DNA of 64,000 nt. Origin: Desulfurococcus sp. (GTDB taxonomy: Archaea > Thermoproteota > Thermoprotei_A > Sulfolobales > Desulfurococcaceae). Under the pieces are notes generated by a model. The model was given only the letters and a program-made list of their open reading frames with translations. It did no database searches and was not told the DNA's origin. The stretch spans positions 186,001-250,000 of the forward strand of contig JAPNUX010000003.1 in assembly GCA_026626905.1 (NCBI GenBank), given 5' to 3'. Position 1 is the stretch's first letter; every line of letters begins with the position of its first letter. Below are positions 16,327-25,905 of this stretch, one piece after another. The translations under genes were made by a program, and so were the position numbers.

Positions 16327-16896
16327 TTAAGCCTCATATAGGTTCTCGTTAATTAATGGTATTAGCGCCATTACTGTAGCCATATAGCTTAAATCCATTC
16401 TGACTACAACACCTTTTGTCAGCAGGCTGATGAATCCTCCTTTATCCCCTATACTCTGTGTACCATAATACTCATCCACTACTTCTTCAAGCTCTCTTCT
16501 AGCACCTGAAACCACTAGCTCAGCGAACCTGCGCGGCACCTTAAACATTGGGGAAAACCCCAGGCTCCACCTACCGTTCACTGCTTGAATCCATGCTGCT
16601 TCAACATCATAGTAGTCTCCGTTAACTAACACCCAGCCGGCTTCAACGCCAACCCCGTACTCGCAGTCGTCGAGCACGCTCATAGCGTGTAAAGCCCTCC
16701 TCCTGGCTCCCTCGGTGATGGCTTGAAAGCCTATAGGCTGTGGTGGAAGACCTAAGTCTACGTTGGGATCACTGTGCATGGAGATCACGTTACCGAAGAA
16801 CCTCGAGAAAGCTGCTACCACGCCCTTAATCTTTGCAGGATTCCTCGACCCAATACATACGACGACCCTGCCAGCTCCTCCTTGATGCTGACTCAT
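16327..16896 (-). CDS. DUF84-family inosine/xanthosine triphosphatase
   Basis: A protein of about 189 residues. Seen: CIGSRNPAKIKGV near the N-terminus, GLPPQPIGFQAITEGARRRA in the middle, YGVGVEAGW, and YYGTQSIGDKGGFISLLTKG, all features of the YjjX/DUF84 family related to Maf/HAM1 folds. These enzymes hydrolyse ITP or XTP and so keep deaminated purines out of nucleic acids. The start was set at ATG 16896 because GGTGGAT sits seven bases before it; a GTG at 16914 would add six residues. It is convergent with the upstream transporter. Confidence 0.82.
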   Translation of the reverse strand: MSQHQGGAGRVVVCIGSRNPAKIKGVVAAFSRFFGNVISMHSDPNVDLGLPPQPIGFQAITEGARRRALHAMSVLDDCEYGVGVEAGWVLVNGDYYDVEAAWIQAVNGRWSLGFSPMFKVPRRFAELVVSGARRELEEVVDEYYGTQSIGDKGGFISLLTKGVVVRMDLSYMATVMALIPLINENLYEA

Positions 16897-17111
16897 AAGT
16901 ATCCACCAGTACACAAGGCGCTGCCACTATGCAAATGAAGACTGCTGGAAGTTAAAATTTGAAGTGTGAGAATGTATTTTCAGGGATCATTATGGTGGCA
17001 GCATAGTATACGGTATTCTAGTGTAGTGTATTGCCTTCCTCATGTTAGCTGAACCTAAGGCTTATTATCGGTCTGTTCAATGATCTCACGTACCACCATG
17101 AGGTGTAAATA

Positions 17112-18440
17112 ATGGGGGGTATTAGGAATACTATCGCTTTCACAATACTAGTAGTAATGGTGGCATTCGAGGTAGTCGATATGCAGCTACTTCCACCCAA
17201 CTACGTTCAAATAATGCAGGAGTTCGGTGTAACAGAAGCGCAAATGGGGTTTGTCTCATCAATCTTCATAGCTACAAACGCGTTAGCGACAGCAATGTGG
17301 GGATTTCTATCTGACGTGGCAACTAGAAAGAAGCTTCTCCTCATAGGAGTGTATAGTAGTAAGATACCGTGCTTGCTGACAGCGTTCGCACGCAACTACT
17401 GGGAGCTCCTCTTAATAAGATCAATGACAGGTTTATCTATAGGTTCAATAACGCCCATAGCATACACGCTTATAGCAGACTTATATGAGGAGGCTAAGAG
17501 GGGGAGAGGCTACGCGCTTATAGGAGCTAGCTCTGGGCTAGGCACTCTTTTCGGAATGATTCTAGGAGGCTTCATACCAGACTGGCGTTCCCCCTTCATT
17601 TACGCGGCAATTCCTAACATGATACTGGCACCCATATTCTACGTTATATTCCAGGAGCCTAAGAGAGGTATTAGCGAGAGCGCGCTCAGAGAGATATACG
17701 AGAAAGGCTTAGAGTACAGGTATAGAATATCCTGGGAAACCTTGAAATCTAGTCTTAAAACTAGAACGAATATACTGTTGTTTACTCAGGGAGTTATAGG
17801 TACCTTCCCATGGGGTGTCGTGGTCACCTGGCTTATATCCTTTCTGATAGTAGCTAGAGGGATGATTAAGAGTACTGCGACAATAGTACTAATGTTAATC
17901 GGGCTCGCCCAGATCCTAGGCGGTATTATCGGCGGGCTACTAGGAGACTGGGCTGAAAGCAGGAGGCGTGGAGGTAGAGCTGCATTAACAGGTTTAGCTA
18001 TATTCGCAGGTATGATTGCCGCTATATACTTCATAGTGCATCCATGGCCTTCGAAACCTAGTCTCCTCGATTTGCTGCTCATCGCTGCCTACGGGTTTGG
18101 ACTACTACAGGTGGTAAGCTATGCTGGACCGAATGTACGCACAATTCTATCTCAGGTGAATCCACCTGAGGCTAGAGGTACAGTCTTCGGGGTCTTCACA
18201 ATCCTCGATAATGTTGGCTGGGCGATTGGTCCAGTGCTTGATGGACTACTCATAGAGTACTTGAGGAGCCTTGGCTACAGCGATCCACTAGCCTACCAGT
18301 GGGCGCTTATTATCTCAGTGCTAGCATGGCTACCCTGTTCAGCTATATGGGTGTTAATATACAAGCAGTACCCGGTTGACAGGGATAGAATTGCAGGTAT
18401 ACTCGAGGAGAGAGCTAGAAAAATCCTGGGTGAGGCTTAA
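17112..18440 (+). CDS. Major facilitator superfamily transporter
   Basis: A 442-residue, about 12-span MFS carrier. Seen: motif A-like GFLSDVATRKKLLL between spans 2 and 3, SMTGLSIGSITPIAYTLIADLYEEAKRGRGYAL in the spans 4-5 region, and a second motif A-like GGLLGDWAESRRRGGRAAL in the C-terminal half. These resemble Spinster-like/organic-solute MFS proteins. GAGGTG precedes the ATG by seven bases. Its stop codon shares TTAA with the convergent beta-glycosidase gene. A link to sugar uptake is tempting from the glycosidase next door but unproven. Confidence 0.83.
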   Translation: MGGIRNTIAFTILVVMVAFEVVDMQLLPPNYVQIMQEFGVTEAQMGFVSSIFIATNALATAMWGFLSDVATRKKLLLIGVYSSKIPCLLTAFARNYWELLLIRSMTGLSIGSITPIAYTLIADLYEEAKRGRGYALIGASSGLGTLFGMILGGFIPDWRSPFIYAAIPNMILAPIFYVIFQEPKRGISESALREIYEKGLEYRYRISWETLKSSLKTRTNILLFTQGVIGTFPWGVVVTWLISFLIVARGMIKSTATIVLMLIGLAQILGGIIGGLLGDWAESRRRGGRAALTGLAIFAGMIAAIYFIVHPWPSKPSLLDLLLIAAYGFGLLQVVSYAGPNVRTILSQVNPPEARGTVFGVFTILDNVGWAIGPVLDGLLIEYLRSLGYSDPLAYQWALIISVLAWLPCSAIWVLIYKQYPVDRDRIAGILEERARKILGEA

Positions 18441-19711
18441 TCGAGTATCTTTTTCTCACCATACTTCTCTAGAAGTTCATCCCTAATAACGCTGGTTCTA
18501 GCTATCTCACCGTATATGTAAGCGCTTTTACGCGGCTTCCGCTCAAACGTATTGTAGTCGACTTCCACTAAACCAAATCTCTGCTCAAAACCCTTATCCC
18601 ACTCGTAGTTGTCGATGAAACTCCAGTAGAAGTAGCCTTCAACCGGTACACCCTCCTTGACAGCTTTCGAGACGTACTGGAGGTGTCTTATAATGGAGAG
18701 AACTCTTAACTCGTCATCGTCAACAGAAACCCCGTTCTCTGTTATCACCACACTCCTACCGGTTTCACTATAAGCTTTCTCCACAGCCTCATATATCCCA
18801 CGTGGATAGATACAGTAATTCATCTTAGTCCAGAGCCCGGTGTCAAGTGGCTTTACATCAATGAAGAGCTTGAATGGATTCCAGCTATGCTTAACTAGCC
18901 AAGCTGAATAGTAGTTAACTCCAATATAGTCTAGGCTGCTCTCTTTTACTCTAAGCTTTCTCCCAAGGAATTCTGCTGACCCGTTAAGTACTCCTTTAAT
19001 AAAAGACCAATTGTACGATTCATCGATCATGCGTGTCTTCTCAACATCGCGGCGTCTCTCCGAGAATGGTTTAAACGGTATAATGTTCTGTGCTATGCTA
19101 ACTCTCACTCCCCTCTTACTCAGAATATGGTAGGCTTCACTGTGAGCCTCCACAAGGTTTACCAGGGCTTCTCTAGCTTTACCGATGCTCTTGTAGCCTG
19201 GAGGCCACTCGCCTCTCATGAAGCCCATGAGAATGTAGATGTTTGGCTCATTGAAAGTTATCCAGTAGTCTACTCCACGTATACTATCAGCTACTTTCTC
19301 AACAAACCTCAGGAAGAACCTTATGTTATCTCTCTTAATCCATGAGCCTTTGCTGCTAAACCACGCTGGGCTCGTGAAGTGGTGGAGTGTTATCATAGGT
19401 TTAATATTATTCTTGGCGAGGAGGTCTAGTATTTCAGTATACCTGTTAAGAGCATCCTCGTTGAATACATCTTCTCTAGGATATAAGCGGCTCCACTCTA
19501 TGGAGAACCTGTAGGCACGGTAGCCCAGCTTACTCATTAACTCTATATCCTGCTTATACATCTCCCAGTGGTTGCATGCTTTACCCGACTTGTAGGGTAG
19601 TCTACCTTCAACCTCCCACTTCCACCAGTCGTTATATATGTTATCGCCTTCAACCTGGTGTGCTGCAGTAGCTGTCCCAAAGAGGAATCCACTAGGGAAG
19701 ACTACAGGCAT
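18437..19711 (-). CDS. Beta-glycosidase, GH family 1
   Basis: A 424-residue GH1 enzyme, shorter than the roughly 490-residue Sulfolobus LacS. Seen: the N-terminal signature FPSGFLFGTATAAHQVEG (residues 5-22), the acid/base in ITFNEPN (Glu155), the nucleophile in VVITENG (Glu325), and the substrate pocket SFIDNYEWDKGFEQRFGLV near residues 372-390. There is no signal peptide, so it acts in the cytoplasm on beta-linked glucosides or galactosides taken up by transporters. It is convergent with the MFS gene and ends in the same TTAA. Confidence 0.92.
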   Translation of the reverse strand: MPVVFPSGFLFGTATAAHQVEGDNIYNDWWKWEVEGRLPYKSGKACNHWEMYKQDIELMSKLGYRAYRFSIEWSRLYPREDVFNEDALNRYTEILDLLAKNNIKPMITLHHFTSPAWFSSKGSWIKRDNIRFFLRFVEKVADSIRGVDYWITFNEPNIYILMGFMRGEWPPGYKSIGKAREALVNLVEAHSEAYHILSKRGVRVSIAQNIIPFKPFSERRRDVEKTRMIDESYNWSFIKGVLNGSAEFLGRKLRVKESSLDYIGVNYYSAWLVKHSWNPFKLFIDVKPLDTGLWTKMNYCIYPRGIYEAVEKAYSETGRSVVITENGVSVDDDELRVLSIIRHLQYVSKAVKEGVPVEGYFYWSFIDNYEWDKGFEQRFGLVEVDYNTFERKPRKSAYIYGEIARTSVIRDELLEKYGEKKILD

Positions 19712-19861
19712 GCACTCCCCCTACAAGTGGGATCAAAGTAGCTGGTATAAGAATTAGTAATCTCATTAGATGATACTACCATTTAAGCCTGCGGCAACTC
19801 CAGCCAGCATTAACTATTAGAGCTGGTGGAGTGAAAGAACCCTGTCCAGCGAGTTTAAAGC

Positions 19862-20065
19862 CTACTTCTGCTTGGACAGCTTTCTCTTCTCCTCTAGTAT
19901 CCTGAGGAGATCCTCGCTCTTCAACTCGGCTAGCTCTTCAAGCCTCATGTTCTCGAGGATGCTTCTAGCCAGGTCTCTAAGAGAAGGATCTAAATCCCTG
20001 AGTATTCCTTCTATTACCTCCTTCCGAGACCTCCCAGGCTTGTATAAAGCCAATGAAACCCCCAT
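19862..20065 (-). CDS. Small hypothetical protein, 67 aa
   Basis: A highly charged, helical protein (VIEGILRDLDPSLRDLA, then EELAELKSEDLLRILEEKRKL). A minus-strand TATA box (TCTATATAAG, 20088-20097) lies about 27 bases before the ATG at 20065, which fits a leaderless message, and a palindrome lies between them. I do not recognise the family. The promoter context makes it more credible than its length alone. Confidence 0.55.
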   Translation of the reverse strand: MGVSLALYKPGRSRKEVIEGILRDLDPSLRDLARSILENMRLEELAELKSEDLLRILEEKRKLSKQK

Positions 20066-20069
20066 TATA

Positions 20070-20087
20070 CTGGTAGTTTAATACCAG
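20070..20087. promoter_or_regulatory. Palindrome between TATA box and start of the 67-aa gene
   Basis: CTGGTA-GTTTAA-TACCAG is an inverted repeat with 6-bp arms and a 6-bp centre, placed between the TATA box (20088-20097) and the ATG (20065). The position would let a bound dimer block transcription. The binding protein is unknown. Confidence 0.4.
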
Positions 20088-20191
20088 CTTATATAGAGGC
20101 TTAAAGCCGGCTCTCCTCGAGCTCCTGCTGCTACTGTACTGAGTGAGACATAAATCCCTGGATTAAAACTCTAGGTAACTCGTGGTGTGAT

Positions 20192-21592
20192 ATGCCTAGG
20201 CTTTTTGGTACTGCAGGCATAAGAATGAGATACCCTGAGGAAATAGATCCCGTGCTAGCTTACAGGATTGGGGTTTCAACAGGTAGCCTAGGGCTCGCGA
20301 GGAAAGGCTACATAGTGTACGATACCAGGGTTACAAGCCACGTGCTAGCCTACTCTTTCGCAGCAGGTCTAGCTGCATCAGGGAGCGATGTCTCAGTAAT
20401 AGGCTTAGCACCAACCCCTGTAGCAGGATACGCAGGGTTGAAGCATAGAAGCATAGGGGTTAGTGTTACAGCCAGCCACAACCCCCCGGAGTACAATGGC
20501 TTCAAGCTGTACGATACAGAGGGATATGAGTTCACGCGTAGCCTAGAAGAGAAGATAGAGGAGCTTCTAGAGGCTCCAGTAGCTTTAAGGTGGGATAAAG
20601 CTGGTAGAATAAGCTACGAGCCAGGAGTCCTCGACGACTACATCAGGGATCTCCTAGAGCACTCTCAGCCGAGCGCGAGGAAGTGGAGTCCTAGTGTGCT
20701 CGTGGACTGCGCTAATGGAGCCTCAAGCCATGTAACCCCGCTGGTAGCCCGTTCTCTTGGCGGCATACCAGTTACAGTCAACTGTAACCCGGATGGATTC
20801 TTTCCTGGGAGAACACCTGAGCCTAGAGTAGACGTGCTGGAGAAACTGCTCCCATTATATAGGAGTGCCGAACCAGCTGTAATCTTCGCGCATGATGGTG
20901 ATGCAGACAGGCTGGCCGTTTTAGACCCTGTTGAAGGCTTCATAAGGCAGGATAGACTGCTAGCCCTCTACGCTAAGCTGCTACTAGAGGAGAGGAAGGG
21001 GCTTGTAGTAGTAAGCATTGATACAGGTAGAGTCGTCGATGAAGTCGTAGAATCCATGGGGGGTAGAGTGGAAAGGTATCTTCTAGGGAAGACGCATGAG
21101 AGAGTTAAGGAGCTAGGTTTAAGTAGTGTAGCCATGGCAGGCGAGCCCTGGAAGCTCATAGACCCGTCATGGGGGCCGTGGGTTGACGGTATAAGACAGG
21201 TGGCACTACTCACGAAGCTCATTGTAGAGAGAGGTAAGCCGCTAGCCAAGATACTCATGGAGGAGGGGATACCTGAGTACCCATGGGATAGGAGAAGCTT
21301 CCTGCTCGACCCCCCTGAATCCAGGATCCACGTTTACAGGGATCTCGTGGAGGAGTTGAAAAGCAGGTTAGGCGAGCCGGCTAAAATCATAGATATTGAT
21401 GGATACAGGTTCGAGTATAGTGACGACTCCTGGATACTCGTGAGAATCAGTGGTACAGAGCCCAAGCTGAGAGTCTACGCTGAAGCGAAGAGCCGTGATA
21501 GACTGAAGGAGATAATAGAATCCGTTAGCAAGATTATCAAGGAGTCCGCTTTAGCAAGAAATGCTTGTGTGAAAGCTATTACAATCGGCTAA
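20192..21592 (+). CDS. Phosphohexomutase (phosphomannomutase/phosphoglucosamine mutase family)
   Basis: A 466-residue alpha-D-phosphohexomutase with all catalytic loops. The phosphoserine loop is VTASHNPPEYNG (Ser95), the Mg2+ loop is HDGDADRLAV (Asp235, Asp237, Asp239), and the phosphate-binding RISGTEPKLRVY lies near the C-terminus. The sugar-specificity loop is AGEPWKLIDP rather than the GGEESGH of bacterial PMM/PGM, so the preferred sugar is open (mannose, glucose, glucosamine or pentose phosphate). It interconverts sugar 1- and 6-phosphates and could feed the nucleotidyltransferase at 13465-14601. The ATG at 20192 follows a GTGGTGTGAT ribosome site. Confidence 0.88.
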   Translation: MPRLFGTAGIRMRYPEEIDPVLAYRIGVSTGSLGLARKGYIVYDTRVTSHVLAYSFAAGLAASGSDVSVIGLAPTPVAGYAGLKHRSIGVSVTASHNPPEYNGFKLYDTEGYEFTRSLEEKIEELLEAPVALRWDKAGRISYEPGVLDDYIRDLLEHSQPSARKWSPSVLVDCANGASSHVTPLVARSLGGIPVTVNCNPDGFFPGRTPEPRVDVLEKLLPLYRSAEPAVIFAHDGDADRLAVLDPVEGFIRQDRLLALYAKLLLEERKGLVVVSIDTGRVVDEVVESMGGRVERYLLGKTHERVKELGLSSVAMAGEPWKLIDPSWGPWVDGIRQVALLTKLIVERGKPLAKILMEEGIPEYPWDRRSFLLDPPESRIHVYRDLVEELKSRLGEPAKIIDIDGYRFEYSDDSWILVRISGTEPKLRVYAEAKSRDRLKEIIESVSKIIKESALARNACVKAITIG

Positions 21593-21629
21593 TAGAGTAC
21601 TTTCATTATTTCAAGCACGGCTCCACCTG

Positions 21630-22955
21630 CTACTGGCTTAAGCTGCCTCCCACAGCCCTCTCACGGAGGTACTTACCGAGTAGTAGAAAAACACAGTACT
21701 GCCCGCACATGTTGCATGAGCTTACGTTAACATTAAACTGCTTGTATATTCGTAGAGCACGCTCTCTATCAAACGCGTACTTGAATACCTCGCTCCATTC
21801 AAGCCTTGCCCTGTGAAGGCTCAGCTCGAAATCCCTCCTATAAGCTCTAGCTCCCAGCTTCACTATATCACCGGCGTGCGCTGCAATCCTGGCTGCTATT
21901 AACCCTTCTTTCACCTGCTCTGGTGTGGGGAGACTTAGATGCTCGGCTGGAGTTAGATAGCACAGGAAGTCAGCACCGCTTGCAGCTGCTATCGCTCCAC
22001 CTATAGCGGCAGCGATGTGATCGTAGCCCATAGCTATATCTGTGACTAAGGGTCCCAGCACATAGTAGGGTGCCCCATCAGTTAGCTTTTTCATTAACTT
22101 GATGTTACTGGCTACTTGATCTATTGTCATGTGGCCCGGGCCCTCCACGATCACCTGGACTCCTTTCTCTCTAAGGGATTTAACCTGCCTGGCAGCCTCG
22201 GTGAGTTCTGCTATTTGGAGCTCGTCGTGCTGGTCTACTATACTTCCAGGTCTCAATGCGTCTCCTATACTAACGACTGCATCATACTCAGCGAAGAGCT
22301 CAGCAAGGTAGTCCCAGTGCCTTCTAAACGGGTTCTCCTCATTGTTCTCGAGCATCCATGCAGCTAGCATTGCGCCACCACGGCTTACAATCGGCATGAT
22401 TCTACTGCTTCTAACAGCTCTCCTAGCTAGCTCGAGGCTTATAGCCGAGTGGATGGTCATGAAGGCTACTCCATCCCTTAAGTGCCTTTCTACAATCTCT
22501 AGGAACCAGTCGCTGGGAAACCCAGCGCCCCCGTACCTTCTAACACCTTCAATCCATGCCTGGTAAACTGGTACTGTGCCAACTGGTAGTGGTCTAGCCT
22601 CTCTTATAATTAATCGTCTTATTTCATCTAGATCCCCGCCTATACTTAAATCCATTACTGTATCGGCACCATATTCGACAGCTATCTTTACTTTCTCCCT
22701 CTCCATTTCTACATCCATGACAGTGCCACTGGTGCCTACATTAACATTAACCTTGGTATACAAGCCCCTTCCTACTCCAGTCACCTTTAAATTCTCAAGT
22801 CTATTGTTAGCTATGATAACTATCCTGCCCGAAGCTATTCTATCACGGATCTTCTCAGCTGGAACTCCTTCAAGCTCGCTGAGTTTCCTCATTTCTTCAC
22901 TTATACTTCCAGCTCTAGCTGTAGAGACAATAGTTTTACTCACGGCTTCCACCAT
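21630..22955 (-). CDS. thiC: Phosphomethylpyrimidine synthase ThiC
   Basis: A 441-residue ThiC that would convert aminoimidazole ribotide to the thiamin pyrimidine HMP-P with a radical-SAM cluster. Seen: [21 protein letters not shown] and [19 protein letters not shown] (about 70-110), [29 protein letters not shown], and the C-terminal cysteines Cys414, Cys417 and Cys421 (CNMCGQYC). The last spacing is CX2CX3C as read, one residue shorter than the CX2CX4C of the E. coli/plant form; the short form of the family may share this. The protein is the short type without the long N-terminal domain. It overlaps the 170-residue upstream gene by 20 bases. Confidence 0.92.
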   Translation of the reverse strand: MVEAVSKTIVSTARAGSISEEMRKLSELEGVPAEKIRDRIASGRIVIIANNRLENLKVTGVGRGLYTKVNVNVGTSGTVMDVEMEREKVKIAVEYGADTVMDLSIGGDLDEIRRLIIREARPLPVGTVPVYQAWIEGVRRYGGAGFPSDWFLEIVERHLRDGVAFMTIHSAISLELARRAVRSSRIMPIVSRGGAMLAAWMLENNEENPFRRHWDYLAELFAEYDAVVSIGDALRPGSIVDQHDELQIAELTEAARQVKSLREKGVQVIVEGPGHMTIDQVASNIKLMKKLTDGAPYYVLGPLVTDIAMGYDHIAAAIGGAIAAASGADFLCYLTPAEHLSLPTPEQVKEGLIAARIAAHAGDIVKLGARAYRRDFELSLHRARLEWSEVFKYAFDRERALRIYKQFNVNVSSCNMCGQYCVFLLLGKYLRERAVGGSLSQ

Positions 22956-23448
22956 GCTTCTCCAGAATGCTCTTATATTCGAGACTCAACTTTCTTAGTT
23001 CCCCGAATATTTCAGGCTTCTCACGGATTAACTCGTCTACGAGCGAGAGGTATCTTGCAACGCGTACCGCGTCTGAGCTTACCTCTACGAGTCTCTCAGC
23101 TCCTACCACCACGTAGTGCTTCTTTTCAACTTTCTCCCCTAGAATATACTCGGCTTCATTAGCTGCTGCATGCAGCATTAAGCAGTGTGGACTGCCATCA
23201 ATAGTGACCACAGTAATACTCCTAGGCTTAGAACTCTTCACGATACTTGCAAGCTTACCATAGTATGCTGAAGACTCGGCTTCAGGGCAGGCAAGTAGAA
23301 CTACTTTACCCTTAGAAAGCTCTCTGAAGAGCCTTGGATTCACGTAGGGCAGGCATGCTGATACGACAAGTAGATCACTATCTTTGAGAAGAGGGGCTTT
23401 AACCCATATACTCCACAAGCCAGGTAGGTGGAGGTCATCCTTCATCAT
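22936..23448 (-). CDS. Hypothetical protein co-transcribed with thiC
   Basis: A protein of about 170 residues with a Rossmann-like alternation of strands and helices: [40 protein letters not shown] and [14 protein letters not shown]. Three cysteines sit at the ends of strands, which might suggest a metal or cluster site, but no recognised motif is present. The start was set at ATG 23448, seven bases after GGTG; GTG 23457 is the alternative. Its 3' end overlaps thiC by 20 bases, so a role in thiamin synthesis or in ThiC cluster supply is a reasonable guess only. I do not know the family. Confidence 0.65.
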   Translation of the reverse strand: MMKDDLHLPGLWSIWVKAPLLKDSDLLVVSACLPYVNPRLFRELSKGKVVLLACPEAESSAYYGKLASIVKSSKPRSITVVTIDGSPHCLMLHAAANEAEYILGEKVEKKHYVVVGAERLVEVSSDAVRVARYLSLVDELIREKPEIFGELRKLSLEYKSILEKHGGSRE

Positions 23449-23592
23449 ACAGAGCACCAGGGTAAATAATCGCTAACACCTTTATAAATCTACTAATAAC
23501 ATAGTTATAATGGCGAGAACACAGCAGATACTCGTAGTTAAATACCTGTAATTACTTAAGAACCCACATAACTATTGATCTAACCTATGGAA

Positions 23593-23640
23593 AAATTTAT
23601 ATAGGGGTCCCATGATACCATGCAGAAGGTGAGGTAGTTG
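23593..23640 (+). promoter_or_regulatory. Promoter and ribosome site of the peptide importer operon
   Basis: An A-rich BRE-like run and TTTATATA (23596-23603) form a strong archaeal promoter. GGTGAGGT (23628-23635) is the ribosome site and supports the unusual TTG start at 23638, since no ATG or GTG is in frame nearby. Confidence 0.6.
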
Positions 23641-25830
23641 AGTCAAGCCCTTAGTAAGACCACAGCTATAATACTAGTATTAATAGTTATTGTTGCTATA
23701 GCTGTGGGAGCATACATCTATACTTCCCAGCTACCCTCCCCTACACCGACACCATCCCCTACTCCAACACCCACGCCTTCTCCCTCTCCAACCCCTACAA
23801 CCACGCCACAGCCCACTAAGCCTCTACACACTCAGGTACTCTACTTGATAGTTAACGATGAAATCACGCGGATACAAATGTATCAGGCGGGTACAGCTGA
23901 TATAGCTGTTGTAACCCCAGCTAGATGGAAGGATGTTAACAACACGCCAGTCGGCAGGTTCCACCTTGTACTTAGATACGACCCTAGTAAGCCACGTCTA
24001 ACCATACAGCACTTGATCCTCAATACCATGAAGGAGCCATTCAACATACCAGAAGTAAGACAAGCACTTGCATGGGCTACACCCTACCAGACTATACTAG
24101 ACCAGGTTTTCGCTGGATTATACACAAGGCTCTACACTATAGTGCCGAAGGGTCTTCAGGGCTATACTGAATACAATATTGTTAAATACGAGTACAATAT
24201 GACAAGGGCGAAGGAGATAATAAATAAGCTTAAGGAGGAGAAAGGCTTCGATCCATCCAAGTACACTATTGAAGTAGCCTACAACCTCGGGAACACTGCA
24301 AGAGCCCAGATAGCAGCATTACTTCAGAATGCTTGGAGCCAGCTCGGATTCAAAGTTATCGTAAACACGTACAACTGGCCACAGTACCTAAGTAAGGTCG
24401 ACAGCTTCGACTTCGATGTAGCAATTCTAGGCTGGATCCCAGACTACCTTGACCCAGATAACTACCTGATGCCCTTCGTATGGGGTGGAGCAGAGTTCAC
24501 CAGTATAGGATACCATGTCGTCACATCCCCGAGCGATGTAGCCAACTACATCTCTAAAGCTGAGAGAGTAATCGATACGGAGAAATACGTTGTAGTTGTA
24601 GGTCCAAGTGGTAGTGGGGCATCTTATACTGGCCCGACAGGTAAACCCATACTCGTAGTAGACTACGTATTAGATGAAGCTAAAACCAGCAAGAACTGGG
24701 AGAACCCAGTCTCAATGGTCACAATTGGAGCACCTGGCTGGAAAGATATACCTGTAAGCGCTCTAGTAAAGCTCTCGAGAACACTACTAGACCCTGAGAT
24801 CAGGACAGCTGTAATTAACGCTGCAGTAATAGTATTCAACAATGAAGCACCAATGATAATGCTAGGCCAGGCTGTGAGGGCCGAGAACTATGGTTCATGG
24901 GTACACGACATGTACTACCCGCTTTCAGCCTTCGCTAGATACGATCTCGTATGGGAGGACCCTGATGCCCCAGTAGTTGATACTGGTGTAGCAGGGGTAA
25001 AGAATGACCCCAACACTATGGTGATAGCTACCATAGGATGGCCTGACACATTCGATCCAGCTAAATCCTACGAGTCTTTCGGCTGGGAGCTATTCTGGCA
25101 AATATACTCGAAGCCTGTAACCTACTACTACGAGAACACTGAGCCGGAGCCAGAGCTCGCTGTAGCATGGGCTTTCAGCAGCGATGAGACAGAACTATAC
25201 CTCATTATTAGAGGAGGTGTTGTAGCATACGATCCATGGAATAACAAGACGTATCCAATAGACGCTACAGACGTGTTATTCAGCATCTGGAGGGTTGCTA
25301 GACTTAACCTACCTGGAGGACCCTCATGGATGGTCTCCGACTTCATAGATGTTAATGCATCCCAGGTTCTAAGTGAGGATGAGTTCGAGCAGATAGCGAG
25401 CAGTGGATTGAAGACTGTGTATCATGGTGAGTTAAAGACTGTTTCAAGCTTAAGTGAGCTGCTATCAATCTTCAACTATACTGGTAGCACAGCTGGAGTC
25501 GTTAAGTTTAAGCTGAAATTCCCGTACCCGCCGATACTCCATATATTCACAACAGCTGTTGGCAGCATTATCCCAATGGAGTATGCTCTAGGAGACAAGT
25601 ACCAGCAGGCACTAGCTGACAGCAACAACGGTAAGAACCCGAGTGCGTGGGCTAAATACGTTATTGAGGGAGAAGATGATGCTACCTATAAGCTACTAAG
25701 GGATAAGCCTGTGAGCACTGGCCCCTACTATATAGCCGACTACAAGGAGGACAGCTATATCCTGCTGAAGCTCAACCCATACTACTGGAATGCCACAATG
25801 TGGTATGAGCTCTACGGGTTCAGGCCATGA
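23638..25830 (+). CDS. Peptide/oligosaccharide ABC transporter binding protein, SBP_bac_5 family, circularly permuted
   Basis: A 730-residue surface protein. Residues 8-28 are a membrane anchor, 33-62 a Pro/Thr/Ser linker. The rest carries the family-5 fold in swapped order. Residues about 66-450 match the usual second half: QMYQAGTADIA (80-90), VRQALAWATPY (140-150), and ILGWIPDYLDPDNY (from 263). Residues about 460-730 match the usual first half: GWPDTFDPAKSY (about 468-478), PELAVAWAFSSD, DATDVLFSIWR (about 542), FKLKFPYPP, and STGPYYIADY...LKLNPYYW (about 692-715). The protein stops exactly where the normal fold would continue into residue 66. It would deliver peptides or sugars to the permeases downstream. 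Confidence 0.85.
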   Translation: MSQALSKTTAIILVLIVIVAIAVGAYIYTSQLPSPTPTPSPTPTPTPSPSPTPTTTPQPTKPLHTQVLYLIVNDEITRIQMYQAGTADIAVVTPARWKDVNNTPVGRFHLVLRYDPSKPRLTIQHLILNTMKEPFNIPEVRQALAWATPYQTILDQVFAGLYTRLYTIVPKGLQGYTEYNIVKYEYNMTRAKEIINKLKEEKGFDPSKYTIEVAYNLGNTARAQIAALLQNAWSQLGFKVIVNTYNWPQYLSKVDSFDFDVAILGWIPDYLDPDNYLMPFVWGGAEFTSIGYHVVTSPSDVANYISKAERVIDTEKYVVVVGPSGSGASYTGPTGKPILVVDYVLDEAKTSKNWENPVSMVTIGAPGWKDIPVSALVKLSRTLLDPEIRTAVINAAVIVFNNEAPMIMLGQAVRAENYGSWVHDMYYPLSAFARYDLVWEDPDAPVVDTGVAGVKNDPNTMVIATIGWPDTFDPAKSYESFGWELFWQIYSKPVTYYYENTEPEPELAVAWAFSSDETELYLIIRGGVVAYDPWNNKTYPIDATDVLFSIWRVARLNLPGGPSWMVSDFIDVNASQVLSEDEFEQIASSGLKTVYHGELKTVSSLSELLSIFNYTGSTAGVVKFKLKFPYPPILHIFTTAVGSIIPMEYALGDKYQQALADSNNGKNPSAWAKYVIEGEDDATYKLLRDKPVSTGPYYIADYKEDSYILLKLNPYYWNATMWYELYGFRP

Positions 25831-25839
25831 GCCCTGTAC

Positions 25840-25862
25840 CCCCTATATATCTTTTTTAATTT
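25840..25862 (+). terminator. T-rich terminator after the binding-protein gene
   Basis: ATATATCTTTTTTAATTTCTC follows the stop codon by about 15 bases. Runs of T are enough for archaeal termination. A partial stop here would explain higher expression of the binding protein than of the permeases. Confidence 0.4.
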
Positions 25863-25905
25863 CTCACTCATACTCTCCCTATGACGTCCAGCTCAGGGGA
25901 TCCAG

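Noticed and set aside
23449-23637. TPP riboswitch upstream of the thiC unit
   Set aside because: The CUGAGA and ACCUGA-type core elements of the TPP aptamer are not found on the minus strand; only TATA-like promoters are seen.
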